Shown here piece by piece: positions 11,934 through 25,700 of a stretch of 64,000 bases of DNA. How positions within the stretch are numbered: the first letter of the stretch is position 1; each line of letters opens with the position of its first letter. The position numbers and the translations under genes were made by a program. The stretch lies in NCBI RefSeq assembly GCF_032854445.1, contig NC_088305.1, positions 25,630,628 through 25,694,627 of the forward strand. Direction: 5' to 3'. The DNA comes from Liolophura sinensis (Eukaryota > Mollusca > Polyplacophora > Chitonida > Chitonidae). The notes under the pieces are model-generated. The model saw nothing but the letters and a program-made list of their open reading frames with translations. It was not told where the DNA came from and searched no databases.

Positions 11934-12258
11934 ATGAGTTGGTAGCGCGTCCGCTTTGGGAGCGGTAGATCCAAGATCAATCCTGGGTCGTGTCACACCT
12001 AAGACTTTAAAAGAGGCTTCCTCGCTTGGCGTTCAGCATGAAGGGGATAGTGCAACGACTGGTTGACCTGTATCAGTATAATGGCTCGGGCGGGGCCGCT
12101 TACTTGCCTTCGGTAAATCGTCTCAGTGAAGCAGCACTAGATAAAAGAGCTGTGGAAATCCGTCCTGCAACATACACCCCAAGGATTCCTTCGTCATCAT
12201 ATGACCGAAAAATTGTATAGTACGACGTTAAACCCCAAGCACTCACTCACTCACTCCA
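11934..12258 (+). mobile_element. SINE type B, full length
   Basis: The tRNA-like head has AGTTGGTAGCGCGTCC (A box) and GATCAATCCTGGG (B box). The body runs AAGACTTTAAAAGAGG, then TTGGCGTTCAGCAT, and the 3' part is TACGACGTTAAACCCCAAGC followed by (CACT)n. This body and ending are widespread in mollusc genomes by my recollection. The 64-codon frame inside it is not a gene. Confidence 0.8.
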
Positions 12259-12259
12259 C

Positions 12260-13990
12260 GCACATGCCTAAATGCCAGGCCTGCCTTATGAAACGTTGTA
12301 CAAAATTCTCCAAGTGAACACTTTACTTGGAGGAATGAATGACTAATCCTGTATAGTCGATAACGGTACAACCACCGCCATGCATGTAGAATTCCTCTTT
12401 GACCTGGGGCTAAATGGGTTGTATAATTACGGATAAATAGCGGAGTTTTATTCCACCTTTATATAAACAGTTACTATAAAAGCCTAGACTGTACAGGGAT
12501 AATAAACAGTATTAGTCATGCAGAGCGTTATATCAGGGCAACGTGTGTTGAGAGACTTCAGGTCGAAGTCCCTTTGCTAGCGGCGGAATGGGACAAACAT
12601 TTAATGAAAGCATATATGTGCGCGAACGGAATAAACTGCATTACCGATTCACTTAAATGTATCCACTCATGCTGTTTGTTTATATAATACATTATATCTC
12701 CTTTATCAAACAAACTGACAAAGTTATCCATGATATGTAGCCTATGCTGGAAATTCAATCCTGTGTCCACCATTGGAAAGGTGTACACTAAAAAAAAAAC
12801 AAAATAAATAGTTTGTTGATTTTAACAGTCTGTTGTCTGGATAACGCTAGAATGGTTTCTGTTTTTATTCAACGTAGTATCCTATTCAGTATTCAAATGC
12901 AATCTATGTAGATTCCATTAGGTTATTTTTTCGACTGTGCACCATGCTTTTCACCATTATTGTAATCCTGTTTAATGACATACCTACGTTTCAGTGGAAC
13001 AGAACAAGCCGATTGAAAACATTATACCTACCATCCCTTTAACTCACATTTTTACATCTGATATTACGCTTGGTGGACAAACAAACAAACTGTATGTATA
13101 TCTCTAACTTTGTAGGAAAACGTTATTTGAAATTCACACACTGGGATATGTATTATGCCGAAGAAACCAGAAATGGCGTTCCACCCAGCCACATCATATA
13201 TGTAGCGGACTATACATGTGGCAAACACTATAAGCCTAGTGTCTTATTTGTGGTAATTTCAGACATTGTCGAAGAGGAACGTTGTACTCTGATTTCATGC
13301 AGAGATAAACTTAACTTCTGTCTAATTAAAGCGCAGTGTTCGGCGTAGTAGAACACCTTTCCAAAATATAACTAAATCACGAAAACAGCTCCTTACAATA
13401 TTGTTTATTTATCTAATTGTTTATCCGTCTTATTAAGCTTGTTGTTTGTCAGTCATTTGTTTGACGTCCTCTCTTTTGACATGGGGCATTCACCCGACCA
13501 GGTTAACGAGTGCAAGTTGACGATCTGTTTTCGGGATTTGAGGTAAACTTTTTCGTGCATTTCTATCCTTTTACAGCATGCTAAACAACAACATTTTTGT
13601 TATGAGCTCATGTCATATGAATATAACGAAAGAAATTTATACCTGCACTAGCTTAAAGATTTGAAAGTGCATTACACACATTGTATCCTGCGAACAAATT
13701 AATTGCTACATCTCTCGGCAGGAAAATTGGGGTCTGGGTCTGGAAAGGAGTAATTTCTTTCAGCGTTTGAGGGGAACTTAAAACCAACAATATGGAAAAA
13801 GATGCTCTTATGAAGTTTATGTGGTCGAATTCTCTATGTACGTAACCCCAAACAGCACGTGAGTTGAAAAATTCTACACGTTTAACTTGGACACCATTTA
13901 ACCTACTTAAGATAATATATGTATCAGTCTGTCATATGGGGTCGGTTGGTTGGCCCCAAATTTAAATCCTGAAGAAGGGGTGGGGTCGTA
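12260..13990. other. No supported gene
   Basis: AT-rich sequence. A 92-codon frame at 13070-13348 (plus) has no splice partners, domain or recognisable motif, so I do not call it. No array or SINE was recognised. Confidence 0.6.
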
Positions 13991-13992
13991 AT

Positions 13993-14440
13993 ATTTATTT
14001 GATTGGTGTTTTACGCTGTAGGAAGTATATTCCACTTATAAGACGGCGGCCAACATTATGGCGGGAGGAAACTTGGCAGAGCACGAGGGAACCCACGACC
14101 ATCCGCTTGACACATAATAAATAGATAAGCGTGTTATACTCGTAAAGCGTCATAGGTCTCCCGTCAACTTCATGTACAACTATATGAGACAGTCCCGTTG
14201 ACCACTTATTACCACCATTCCCTGCCTCCAGACCGAGAGCTATGGAAAGAGATAAATATGAAAAAAATTCCATGAGCGAGAATGCATTTGACCTCTTAAG
14301 AAATGTTTCACTTGTATGACAGTGGCCAACATTATGGTGGGAGGAAACCGGTCAGCGACTGAGGGAAACCCACAACCATCTGCAGGGTGCTGACAGACCT
14401 TCAAGCATATGATCGGAGAGGAAGAGTTACCATTGAACAC
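13993..14440 (-). mobile_element. SINE type A, one split copy or two partial copies
   Basis: Two blocks with the type A body lie at 13993-14106 (with tail) and 14303-14440 (with head-side GGTGCTGACAGACC). They are separated by about 195 bp of unrelated sequence, so this is either one copy interrupted by an insertion or two neighbours. Confidence 0.75.
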
Positions 14441-14449
14441 CACACCTCA

Positions 14450-15850
14450 CCAGTAATGGAGGTGAAATCTAAAGACTAAGGCACCCAGTTGGTGAAGAGT
14501 GTGAGGTGCCGAAAGTCTGCACCAATGATTTATTTCAAAATGGAAAAGCATCACTGATACAAGAAATATTCAGAAGTCATTCCAAAAAATAGAAAACTGT
14601 TTATTGTATATCTCTGAATGGCCATCATTTGTCAAATCATATACATGAACGAATCAATGGAGCGTGACTAAAATATGCTTGCAAAACCATAAGAATTACC
14701 TTTAAAACATGGACAGCCAAAATAACAAGTAAAATATATGATTTCAAACTTTATAACGATCAGTATGGTACAGAAACAATGAGAATCACATTTTGACAAA
14801 ACCACAACCCTAGGATACATGTATATCAATGAAAGCTTTATATTTCAGTTATCAATATTCCTAACTTCAAAGGGATACAGAATCGATGCTGATTGGTGGG
14901 CAGTGGAGACAGGGTTTCCTGGGTTGAACCTTGCAGCCTTGGTTACGCTTGAACAAATGTACCGTACCTCAAATTCAGCTTGAGGCACAGTCTGGACTTG
15001 CCAACCTCTCACACCAGCCAATCAGCAATGATTCTCTATCCCTTTAAGGCCACATAAACCAATGACTTATTTCCCATCATTTTCCACATGCAAAATCTGG
15101 GCATTTTCTGAAAAATTTTATTATTTAACAGCACTTAAAAATAAAGAAAGAACAAGAAATGTGTTATGTGTTGAGCGTACATTTTAGAAGTTTGGTAAAA
15201 TCTATCTCTTGTCATCTATTAAAACACCTGAGTGAAGCTGAACTCAGTCTGTTCCAGTCAAAAAAAACCCCACTGAAAATGGTTTTATCTGCAAAAACTT
15301 GAAAATTAAAAAATATATAAAAAAAAAAATACACATGATCCAGATAGTCAAGAATGATGGTGAGGGGAAAAAAGCTATTTCTTATAAGGCCTTGGAAAAC
15401 CACTGGAAACAAAATGTATTCACTGTATAAAACCTGGCTGATAGTTGACAAAATGATATGTATATATATATATATACATATAATAATATATATAGAAATA
15501 CTGTATATACATGTAGGCCTATACATTTATGCGTGAAAAAGCTACAGCAAATTTATTAAAGCATGACTTCTACAATAAATGATACAATCAGTTCATCTCA
15601 AAATAACCTTGGAAAGATATATATACAGGTGATATTTTCCCTGATAAATTACCAGCAAAATGAAAAATTTTTTACAATCAAATATAACTACAATCACCAG
15701 GTCAATCTTTAGTCAAAGGAGGTAAGGAAAGCCTTATTTAATGGTCTCACAAATACATGCATGTACAAGGCCCATCGTGTGGTGTGTGGTACATGTATGT
15801 TTTTGCGCGTTCCATTACATTTTGTTGGCAGCCCTTGAAATCCCTGACGA
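14450..15850. other. AT-rich stretch without a supported gene
   Basis: No consistent exons on either strand. Contains a short (TA)n tract near 15462-15492. It is the left part of a SINE-free interval that continues to about 20020. Confidence 0.6.
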
Positions 15851-15858
15851 TATATGAC

Positions 15859-16430
15859 ACATAAAGAAACTGTACATCTGGCCTACATGTACACTACGTA
15901 TGTGTATTTAAGGCTGTACATCTGGCCTACAGGTACACTGTATACAACATACGTGTGTTTAAGGCTGTACATCTGGCCTACAGGTACACTGTATACAAGG
16001 TATGTGTATTTAAGGCTGTACATCTGGCCTACATGGACACTGTATACAACGTATGTGTATTTAAGGCTGTACATCTGGCCTACATGTACACTGTATACAA
16101 CATGTGTATTTAAGGCTGTACATCTGGCCTACATGGACACTGTATACAACGTATGTGTATTTAAGGCCTACAGTACATCTGGCCTACAGGTACACTGTAT
16201 ACAACATACGTGTATTTAAGGCTGTACATCTGGCCTACATGGACACTGTATACAACGTATGTGTATTTAAGACTGTACATCTGGCCTACAGGTACACTGT
16301 ATACAACGTATGTGTATTTAAGGCTGTACATCTGGCCTACATGGACACTGTATACAACGTATGTGTATTTAAGGCTGTACATCTGGCCTACTTGTACACT
16401 GTATACAACATATGTGTATTTAAGGCACAT
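15859..16430. repeat. 51-bp minisatellite, eleven copies
   Basis: The unit contains AAGGCTGTACATCTGGCC and CTGTATACAACGTATGTG; copies start 51 bp apart. Since 51 is 17 codons, several frames on both strands stay open as 17-residue repeats. There is no start context or splice support for a real protein. Versions alternate between CATGGACACTG and CAGGTACACTG. Confidence 0.95.
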
Positions 16431-18400
16431 CTCACCTTAAAACGCTACTCTGTCTTCAGGCACTATACCTCCTAAGTATTTCTTCAAGAACTGGAAATGT
16501 TGACCGTAGCACGTCTTTCAAGAACATCAATATTTGAGAAGTTGATCTCTTTACTCTCTCTTCGCAGTTTGGTCATGTAGGAATTCCAGTACAAGATGCA
16601 AACATAAGAATGTGTTAACTAACTCATTTAATTCCATACATTAGACTACATGTTCTCAAGTTTCAAAAAACATTATTGTATAAAATCACACCAGTCCACA
16701 TTGGTCAAATTTGAGCACTTAATTTTGTGTACATTTTTTCCTTGTTGTCACAACATAGTCCATTCCAAAGCTGACAACAATGATGTGGTAAAGATTTTCT
16801 ACAAATTCCAAAAATACCACAGACTTTTGTGGAAATGCCATGCTTTTTAAGTATAAAAATTGGACAGTTTTTCTTTAAAGATTCTGAAATGAACACGTAA
16901 ATCTTCTTGAAATTTGATCACATCTACAACGCCCGAATGGTGAAAAAACATCACTTAAAAAAGCCTGGTTTACTGGATGGAATGTTGTTCAACACGATAT
17001 AGGAACATTTCCCCAACAATCTATCACACTGACTGGATCTGGAGGTAAAAAGGGTTTAATAAACAAACTACTCACCAATCCCATCAAAATGGTATCCATT
17101 TGCCTAATGATTAATGTTGACAATGACAAAGTATAGACAAATGCAAGAAAGTCATTTTCCCTTTCATCCAAATGGCCAGTAAATAACATGTCTTATCATA
17201 TTACTGGGAATACATTTGGTGATAAGTGTAGCAGTATTTGCGTAAAAAATGAAGAGCCATTAAGACTTATAAATGTCCAAGATGGAAGAGACAGTAGTAA
17301 ACAATGTCCAAAAACAAAAAAAAAAAAAAAATGTTCAAAAGTGTGGAAACCCTTAAAATTACATAAATTGAGCAGAATTCTACCCAAGTAAAAGCCACAT
17401 TTACACAAGAGCTAAAAATACAGGAAGATCACATTAACCAGCCATGCCATAAAAAAATAAATAAATCCGCACCTAATAAAGTACATGTTTTGGGGCCATA
17501 AAATTGTTATCTTACAGAAAGGCAGAGATATGCAGATATAAAACAAATGTGCTATGCTTCTTGAGGATTTCTTTTCTTTCTAAACAGGAAAACTCTACTC
17601 AAAATCATCTAAACATTTACCCAACTGAAAAATAAATTGAATAGATTTGTAGAAATGTATAACTGTATTCTGAGCCAGCTGCTGACACCTACACAAAGAT
17701 TTTGCTCATACCTGAAAGATGTCTTACACTCTGACTTTGTGATTATAAACAGACATACTAATTTTTGTCTCCCCAGAAAATATTTTATTTGCACCCGACC
17801 TTAACTCTTAAGATATTATAAAATTAGAATATTGAAAAAGAACCAATATATTGGAAACATATATAAATATATGCCTATAAATTTTTAGCCTGTATATGAA
17901 TAACTTCTTTTGTTTTTACATACATGTTTACAAATGTATCTAATGATGAAGTCACTACCTGTATACGGTCATAACATTCTTCCCTTGATCATCTACTGAA
18001 TTTGAAAAGCACCACAAAAAGCTATGAATAAAATTCATCTAGTGTTAGCTGCCTATGCCCTATGATTGTTATGTGGTACTGCCTGTACCAATGATATCAA
18101 ACTGTACAGTTGCTTTATTACACATGCTCTTACCATTCAAATACATTTTTTTTCTTTTTTTTTTACATTTTTTGTTGATTATGAAATCAGTATTTTAAAG
18201 ATGATCCTTTTTAAATTGACTTGGCAGGAATTTAATGGCACTGTTGGCTAAAGGTACTAGCCATGGTGCGAATGTGCCCAACTTGCTCCCCCACACTTCC
18301 AGTTTAGTCCAAACCCAGTGGTCTGTAACAGTTAACCCACTCACCATGGCAAAACACTGTCTCAATGATAATGTCAGTCAAAAACTAGGTCATGACTATT
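16430..18400. other. AT-rich stretch without a supported gene
   Basis: Only short frames, homopolymer A tracts (for example near 17318-17330) and no recognised repeat family. It may be distal 3' untranslated or intergenic sequence of the 289-residue gene. Confidence 0.55.
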
Positions 18401-18920
18401 TAAATCTTCACGGGAAAACATATTATTACTTCTAAATTATCATCCATGGCTTTGTGTAACTGAGGTATGGCTTCTTTACCATCTTTGTCTGCGATAATCA
18501 ACATTTCAATGTCATGCTCAAGATCAATAAAGTCAGCGTCTGATCGGTGAAGCACAGGCTTCAAAACATCATTAATTCCACAGTATAAAGACAGGGGTTG
18601 AAACGCGAAATTTTGTCACAGAAGCCTATCATCTTCAGGGGCTGCAATTTGATCCCTAAGGTTCTATGTGGTGGGGACAACAAGGCTTCTGGAACTGAAA
18701 TTTAGGAGCATTAAGACATTAAACTGGAATTAAAAATTCTGACCTCTGAATTCTGACCCAATTTGTTAAGGTTTCTGTTCATATACAAGGATGTCCTCAT
18801 CGTTTCTGCTTTTCCACCTGGCTTGCAAATGTTAATATTACTCATATTCATAGAAGTGAGATAGGCTGCTTTCACTTTGCAAACCTCGATGCCTGAGCCA
18901 AAACAAATGATAAAATATGA
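18400..18920 (-). pseudogene. Possible decayed coding segment
   Basis: The minus strand reads like protein in at least two frames: one piece contains MIGFCDKISRFNPCLY and the next contains DVLKPVLHRSDADFIDLEHD, then a TAA at 18400-18402. A frame change falls near 18590, and the upstream part (18690-18900) is open in yet another frame. It lies about 0.9 kb past the stop of the 289-residue gene, so it may be 3' untranslated sequence that happens to be open, an unassembled exon set, or a relic of a host gene. I do not recognise the protein. Confidence 0.22.
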
Positions 18921-19764
18921 AGCTCAAAAAAAAAAAAAAGCTTAACATCGTTTAAAAATGAAGATTAGTACCGGCAGTTTATATATTATCATCATTATGA
19001 CTACACTAGGGAAAACTATTTAATAACAGTTTAACAATAAATGTATACAGAATGCATAGAGTTTACAGTAATATAATTGGTGCCAAAATTTACTTTCTGC
19101 AAGGCTAAAATACAAAGTTCAATATTACTGTTAGAATTGATGCGTAGAGACTCAATATTGAAACTTAAGAAGCATTTCAGAATGAATATTATAAGGATGA
19201 TGTACTGTATTGGTAATTATCCATCTGTACAAATTGCTTTTTTTTTTTCAAATTCACCTCCATAACATCAGTGGTCATTACAAATCATAAGTATGAGGAT
19301 TTGATGACACAATAATAATTAACACAGCAGCTTGGAGGAGCAAAAGTGCCTGGACCATCACCATCACATGAAAATTGTGACTTTCAATCTTAATAATAAA
19401 ATAATTGAAATTTAACATCCCTGCATTTTCCAAGGACAGGGTAGGTAAGTCTGGTTGCGGCACAAAAAGACGCGCAATGCATACTACACATGTCAGTACA
19501 TACATGTACATGTAGGTGATACCAAAATAAAAAAAAGAAGCAAATTAAGAAATTAAGACAGAGGAAAATTAAGAATTTACAGGCTTAAGTCGATTTAGAG
19601 TAATAGGATGCATCAGAAACAGGTTATGAAACAGCTCTGAGAATGTGACAAAGTCACATCAGCATGTGAAGAACATGTGACACTTGTGTAGATCAACGAT
19701 TTAACCAGACATAAGAAGATTTAGATACTTTGACTGTTGTTGGTTTCAACCATTCCTGAGGGGG

Positions 19765-22700
19765 TTACATCTCGCTCTCGGCTATGTCATCTGTTCGCTG
19801 AAGGTCATAAAACATGCGGCCAGCTGTGGCGTAGCTGTAGCGACTGCGAGGCTCCAAAGAGGGGTCTTCACTCAGTGAGAATTCCCAGCCTCGTAAATAT
19901 CGCTTCAGATCTCCTGTCAACATAAAATTAGGGTTGCAATTTATAAGCCACAGGGAAGTTCTGCATTTAATAATTGCCAGCTACAAAAAGAACTTAATCG
20001 AAGGTTCCACAAACTGATTCATTTTATTTATTTGACTGGCACTTTACGCTGTACTCAGGAATATCTCACTTATACGATGGCAGCCAGCATGGCGGGAGGA
20101 AAATTGGTCAGAGCCCGGGGGAAACCCACGACCATCCGCAGGCTGCTGACAGACCTTCCCACTTACAGCTGGAGAGGAAGCCAGCATGAGTTTCTACAAA
20201 TTGAACCTGTGCACAAACTGTCAAGACAAGCCCCTGACAGACAAACTGACCCTACTTAGTATCCCTCGCAGACCTCGCTGCATGGTAGAATGACATGTAA
20301 CAACAAGCTTATCAATCTCAAACAGGTAACTCCATTGATTATGATTGGCCACTCCATGTACCAAGAGCAAACTACTGCAATGTACCTGACAAATATCAAT
20401 ACAAACTCCACATCAACAAAAACCTGACAAAAAGCAAAAATTTCTGCCCACACAAATCAGTTCCGAGCTGTCTTAAAACACATCGTTTTTTTCTGTTGTT
20501 TTGTTGCAGTACTTGTGAACTACGTTTCTACCTTTTGACTACAATAATACAGCAACATATTCACAAAAAAAGGACAAAAGAGAATACTGCTTGCACTGAA
20601 TTGTTTCAGGTGAGCAATGTTCCCTATTGAACAAGAAACCTCAGTTGCCAGGGGCAAATGGTTTTTAACCACAACACCTTAGATCCCTTAATCAGTGAGG
20701 TCTTCATGTTTTGCTTACGTGTATCATTATATTGTAATCCACAAGTTCTCTTGATGACGGCAAAATAAAATGATGAGATATCAAGTAACAAGGCATTCAC
20801 AGAACACCGATAGCTCACAGTTGGTAAAACTGTGATACATTCAAATACTGACCTCTAAACCCTCCAAAAAGTAGACTGATTGACACTGTCATACACAGAC
20901 ATTATCCTCTAATTATACAGCGCTAAGATCTTGCCAAATAAATCAACAAGAAAGACCAAAATTATTACACTGTCACAACTATGACTGTTTATGACATGTG
21001 TAAGGATTGCAGAGCAATGACATCATATGTTATGGAGTTGTAAATCATTGTGGTGGTAAAAGACACAACTTTACCACAGAGGTCTTTCATATCCAAATCG
21101 CAGACTACATTTGACAATCCATATACTATAGGAGGCAGCTTCAACCCTAGAATATCTGAGCAAAATGTTGAGAAATGAGGTAAATGATAGTCTACCAATG
21201 ATAGACTATCTGTGTACTCTAGGCGCCCACTGCAACCCTATGACTGGTCAAAAACTTTAACCAAACTATATTTCAGAGATACAAGTAAACAAAATTATCT
21301 GGTTTAGATTTTTTGAGAATAATTAATATTCTTACACACCTCACAGCGATCAGTTTCCCTGGTGACAAATGGTGACGTAATGTAAAGGAGAATGTAAATA
21401 AATGAACTGTACCTTCTGTTTGTGGCGATCCTATTTGAATCTCTGCCCCTTTCTCAGCTGTCTGCAGTAGCACATCATTATTGGAGATATCATCAAAGTT
21501 GAACATTATCTCCCGACTTTTCTGAAAATCAGACATAAATCTGATAAATAGGGGAGTTAGGAGTTGAAACTGTTTTGTTGTCAAACGTGAAAAGAGTCCT
21601 ACTGTGTCATGTGACTTGTGAAAAATGTTAGGCAAACTTTCTTGAAATTAATTTACTGATCCCCAGTCTCACCCTTTTCCAGAGGAACAAATGTCAGCTT
21701 CTTCCTTTAGGAACTTTACAAGTTCACAAATGTTCAGATTCTCAATTTTCTCCACCATTCTTCTGCTCTAAATTACTTTTTATGACAATTATCTTAGATG
21801 CCCATGGTACAGTGAATGTGATAAAAAATAGTTGCCTAACATTTTGACAGGTCACATGATACAGCTGGGCTTTTTCTACCTCCACTGACAAAAAAGTTTG
21901 AACTTGAAACTCCCCTATTCTAAGGTACTAAATATATTCACAAGTTTTGCACTCTAAATGAATCTTATTCTCAACACTGGATGAAACTTTAGGTCATACA
22001 ATATATATTTATCAATTCATTGGTGTTTTACGCCGTACTCAAGAATAATTCACTTATACCACAGCGGCCAGCATTATGGTGGGAGGAAGCCAGGCAGAAC
22101 CCGGGCCAAACCCACAACCATCCACAGACTGCTGGCAGATCTTCCCATGTATTAGGTCTTATATATATAATATTCTAATATAGAAATGGCGCAGGTGAGA
22201 TGGGACTATTGCCCCAGAATAACTTACAGCGATATTTTTGGGGTCCGACACTCGTGATGACTTCCCGCTGTATATCACCAACATCTCCGCAAAATCACAG
22301 TTAAAATACGAATGATTCTCTGCTGAGGGTCCGACCAGAGACACCATCAAGTCCCGCAGACGCTCGTTGAAATTAAACTGCAATGTAAACAAAATCATAA
22401 CTGGTAATGCGTTACGATTTAAACAACATGAATGCTATACTGACAACATTTTTTTTTACTGAATGTGACAACTAAATATCAAGAAGGCTACAGAGGTAAT
22501 AAAACAAAAGACACCGTTATTCAAATGTTGAATTATAATGCAGAACATTGAGGAAATGGTCAGTTGTATCTGTGTGTATTCATAACTTAACAATTTTTAG
22601 TTTAACTAAAAGACTAAATGCCAGACTTATCTGAAAAAAGAAAATCCAAACACAGCAAATCTTTTCTAACAAATGGAGAGATATTTTTTTATTTAACTGG

Positions 22701-25700
22701 AAAATCTTTCACTCAAACAACAATTGTTCAGCTTGTTGGTGAAGGAAAATCTGAGTGCTGCAGTTAATTATCACCTTTCACCAGGCACCTGACAAATCTC
22801 ACAACTTAAAGCTTCGGGCAAATGAGCTGGAGCTGGATTTGAACCTGGGACCTTACTGGTCATGGGCTGATTGGCAGACCTGATGAGGGAATATGTGAAC
22901 ATACTTGCAGGACACAGGGTACTTCATGAACCATGGCTTTGCGAATCATATCAATGCCCATCTGATAACGACTGAGAATCTTTGGATGTAACTGATTCAG
23001 CATGATCAGCCAATCACCTGAAAGGAATAAAACAAATAATAAATATACAACTGAGACAGACAAGAGATGAAAAATTAAGGAATGGACAAAGGTTAATACC
23101 ATTTCTGCAATAGTTCAGCTATATCGTGACAACTGGATGAAAAAAAAAAAAATAAACTACCACTCACACCTCAAAAGACTTTCACTATTTTTTTTATTAG
23201 TCTGCCCTAGAAATGCAACTACGTGACAAAGAATTAAATTTTATTCATTTATTTCATTGGTGTTTTACGCTGTACTCAAGAATATTTCACTTATACGCCA
23301 GCATTATGGTGGCAGGAAACTGGGCAGAGCCTTGGGGAAACCCACGATCATCCGCATGTAGCTGGCAGACCTTCCCAATTATGAAGAATTAAATGATGTA
23401 AACCAGGAGATTTGGCCAAAACAGATGTCTACCTGCTCAAAACAGAAAAACTGAAAACACTGCCACAACCTTTTTTCTGTTAACATGGCTAATGATTGTA
23501 TGCATTCCCATATTTCCACAAGTCTATGTACATCTACTGCTAAGAGTGTTGTAAAATGGGAGCTTTAGTGGGGGCGACATATGCCCTGTTAAGAACAGCC
23601 TGTTTTTTGTAAACAGAATTACTGTTTGCATTAGTGGATGAACGCGTGCTTGGGGTTTAACTTCATACTTAACAATTTTTCCGTCATATCACGACGAGAA
23701 ATATTGTTTGAGTAGGCTAAACTATAGTCACGATACGGATTACCCAACAAAGCTGTGAATGAATGAATGAATGATTATGGTTTAACGCCACCTCGCAATG
23801 TTTCAGCCATATCGAGGGCGACAACAAGTTGAAAACACGAGACGGTGATTGGTTTCCGATATGATGGTGAACATCAAACACGAAACATAAACATTTGGAC
23901 ATGTTTAAAAGCAGATAAGACAAATCAAAACAGTTACATGTAACACTGGAAAAACCACAAGGTTTTTAAAGTAGTCACAGAAAACAAATATGTACATATA
24001 TTTCTATCTACATATATACATTGTAATAATAATTAAAGTTTATATTTTATGATATAGGCCAATGGCCCTCAAGTATTTTATGACAGCATATCCAACAATG
24101 CTGTCAAACAAATGATATATGAAGTTGACTATAGAACCTTTGCTGAACATCCACACAGTCAAACCAGGACATGTTTGATACGTTTCACATCCAACACACT
24201 GTGGGTCAGTAAACTCCCCCCCCCACCCCCCAATCAAGATTAAAATTGTGACTTAGACGAGAATGCCCGACACCCTCATTAAAACTACTCGATCTCTAGA
24301 CATAGCATGTGTGATTTATAGCCAATGACAGGGAGAATAGTGTGCAGTGTATTACGGACCTGGAGGTCTCATTTACCCTACCAAAGGCAACGAATATATC
24401 TAAGAATATTTGATTGAAATTTCATTTGAGAGTTTTGCCCATTTAGGGCAAAAGTTACAACTTCCTCTTTTAAGGCCTAAGGTGTGGCCCAACCTAGGAC
24501 TGACTCTTGATCTACCACCTCTCGAAGTGGACGCTCTACCAACTGTGCTATCAGGGCTGGTAGAAGAGGGTGAAAGAGGAAAAGAAGACACCAGCTGTTC
24601 AATGACAGCCACAGATGCAACCCTGTGCCCATCATTTGACTCGTCATTGAATATAAATGTATAATCCGTCTATTTAACCTTAGTTTCTCCAAAACTTTGC
24701 TGAATTATAGAGGGTTTGTATCTGAAGCCTGCAGCCAAGTTCCGCCAACAAGATCGTCTCTTGGATTTGAGTAACTTACGAGCCTTAGCTAGAAAAATAC
24801 GAACCTGGTTTAAATGATTATCAGAAGGGCAATGATTAAGCTATGTTCAGCCTTTTTACGGTCCTTTTTGACTTGAAGACAGTCAACAAAGCTATGATGG
24901 TAATGTACAACTTTCAGCTGTGCAGTACTGATCAGAGATGTCCAAAACTTAAGCAGTAGAATGTGGAAATTTCATGTTGATAACACACAATCAAGAACTG
25001 CAGTACAACCATAACCCTTCCAGTATTGCAAAGTAGCTCTATGGCACCCACTGTACGGGACATGACCTAAAGTTTTGCATGTGAGTTACTGTTATTTACT
25101 TTCGCACAATCACGTGGGCGGCGAGATGACAGAAGAGAGCGCTTAGCACCCTGCGCCCGTTTCACTATCTTGCATGGCACTTAGTAGTTCTGGTTACTAA
25201 TCCTCGCCACATGGGGTCAAGTCCCTGACAGTGAGGTGTCTCACTGACAGTGGCAGGTCTCACGACTAGTAAGCCCCGCTGTACATCTTTAAATACATCC
25301 ATGAATGAGATTGAAGAAAGTATTAAGACAGGTGACGTCTGTACAAACCTTTAAATTCCAAACACTGCCTGAAAGCATGACCGCACCAAAGAAGGAATGT
25401 ACATGCACAAGGAGTATTCGGGTTAGGCCTGGAAGTCACCTCACACCATTACCTGGTGAACAGGTGTCTGCTGAGAACCCTCATTATACAACAAATAACA
25501 GCACAACTATATTTCAGCTAATAACAAATCCCACTGAGAAATATCTGTTATCAGCTTCCTGTATCCATGTAATTCCGATTTAGTATGTCGATTAGTCTAC
25601 ATGCACATTTCATTTCTTTACAGTCGGAACTGTCCTAATGTTGCAGATGAATTCCTTATTCTGTGTTTTTATATCACGAACCTCCCATTAAACACAGAAA

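Noticed and set aside
15854-16475. Repeat proteins with Tyr/Trp-rich 17-residue units
   Set aside because: The 51-bp repeat keeps several frames open; no promoter, start context or homology.
24479-24562. tRNA-like sequence with A and B boxes
   Set aside because: It belongs to a SINE head; acceptor-stem pairing is lacking, so it is not called as a tRNA gene.
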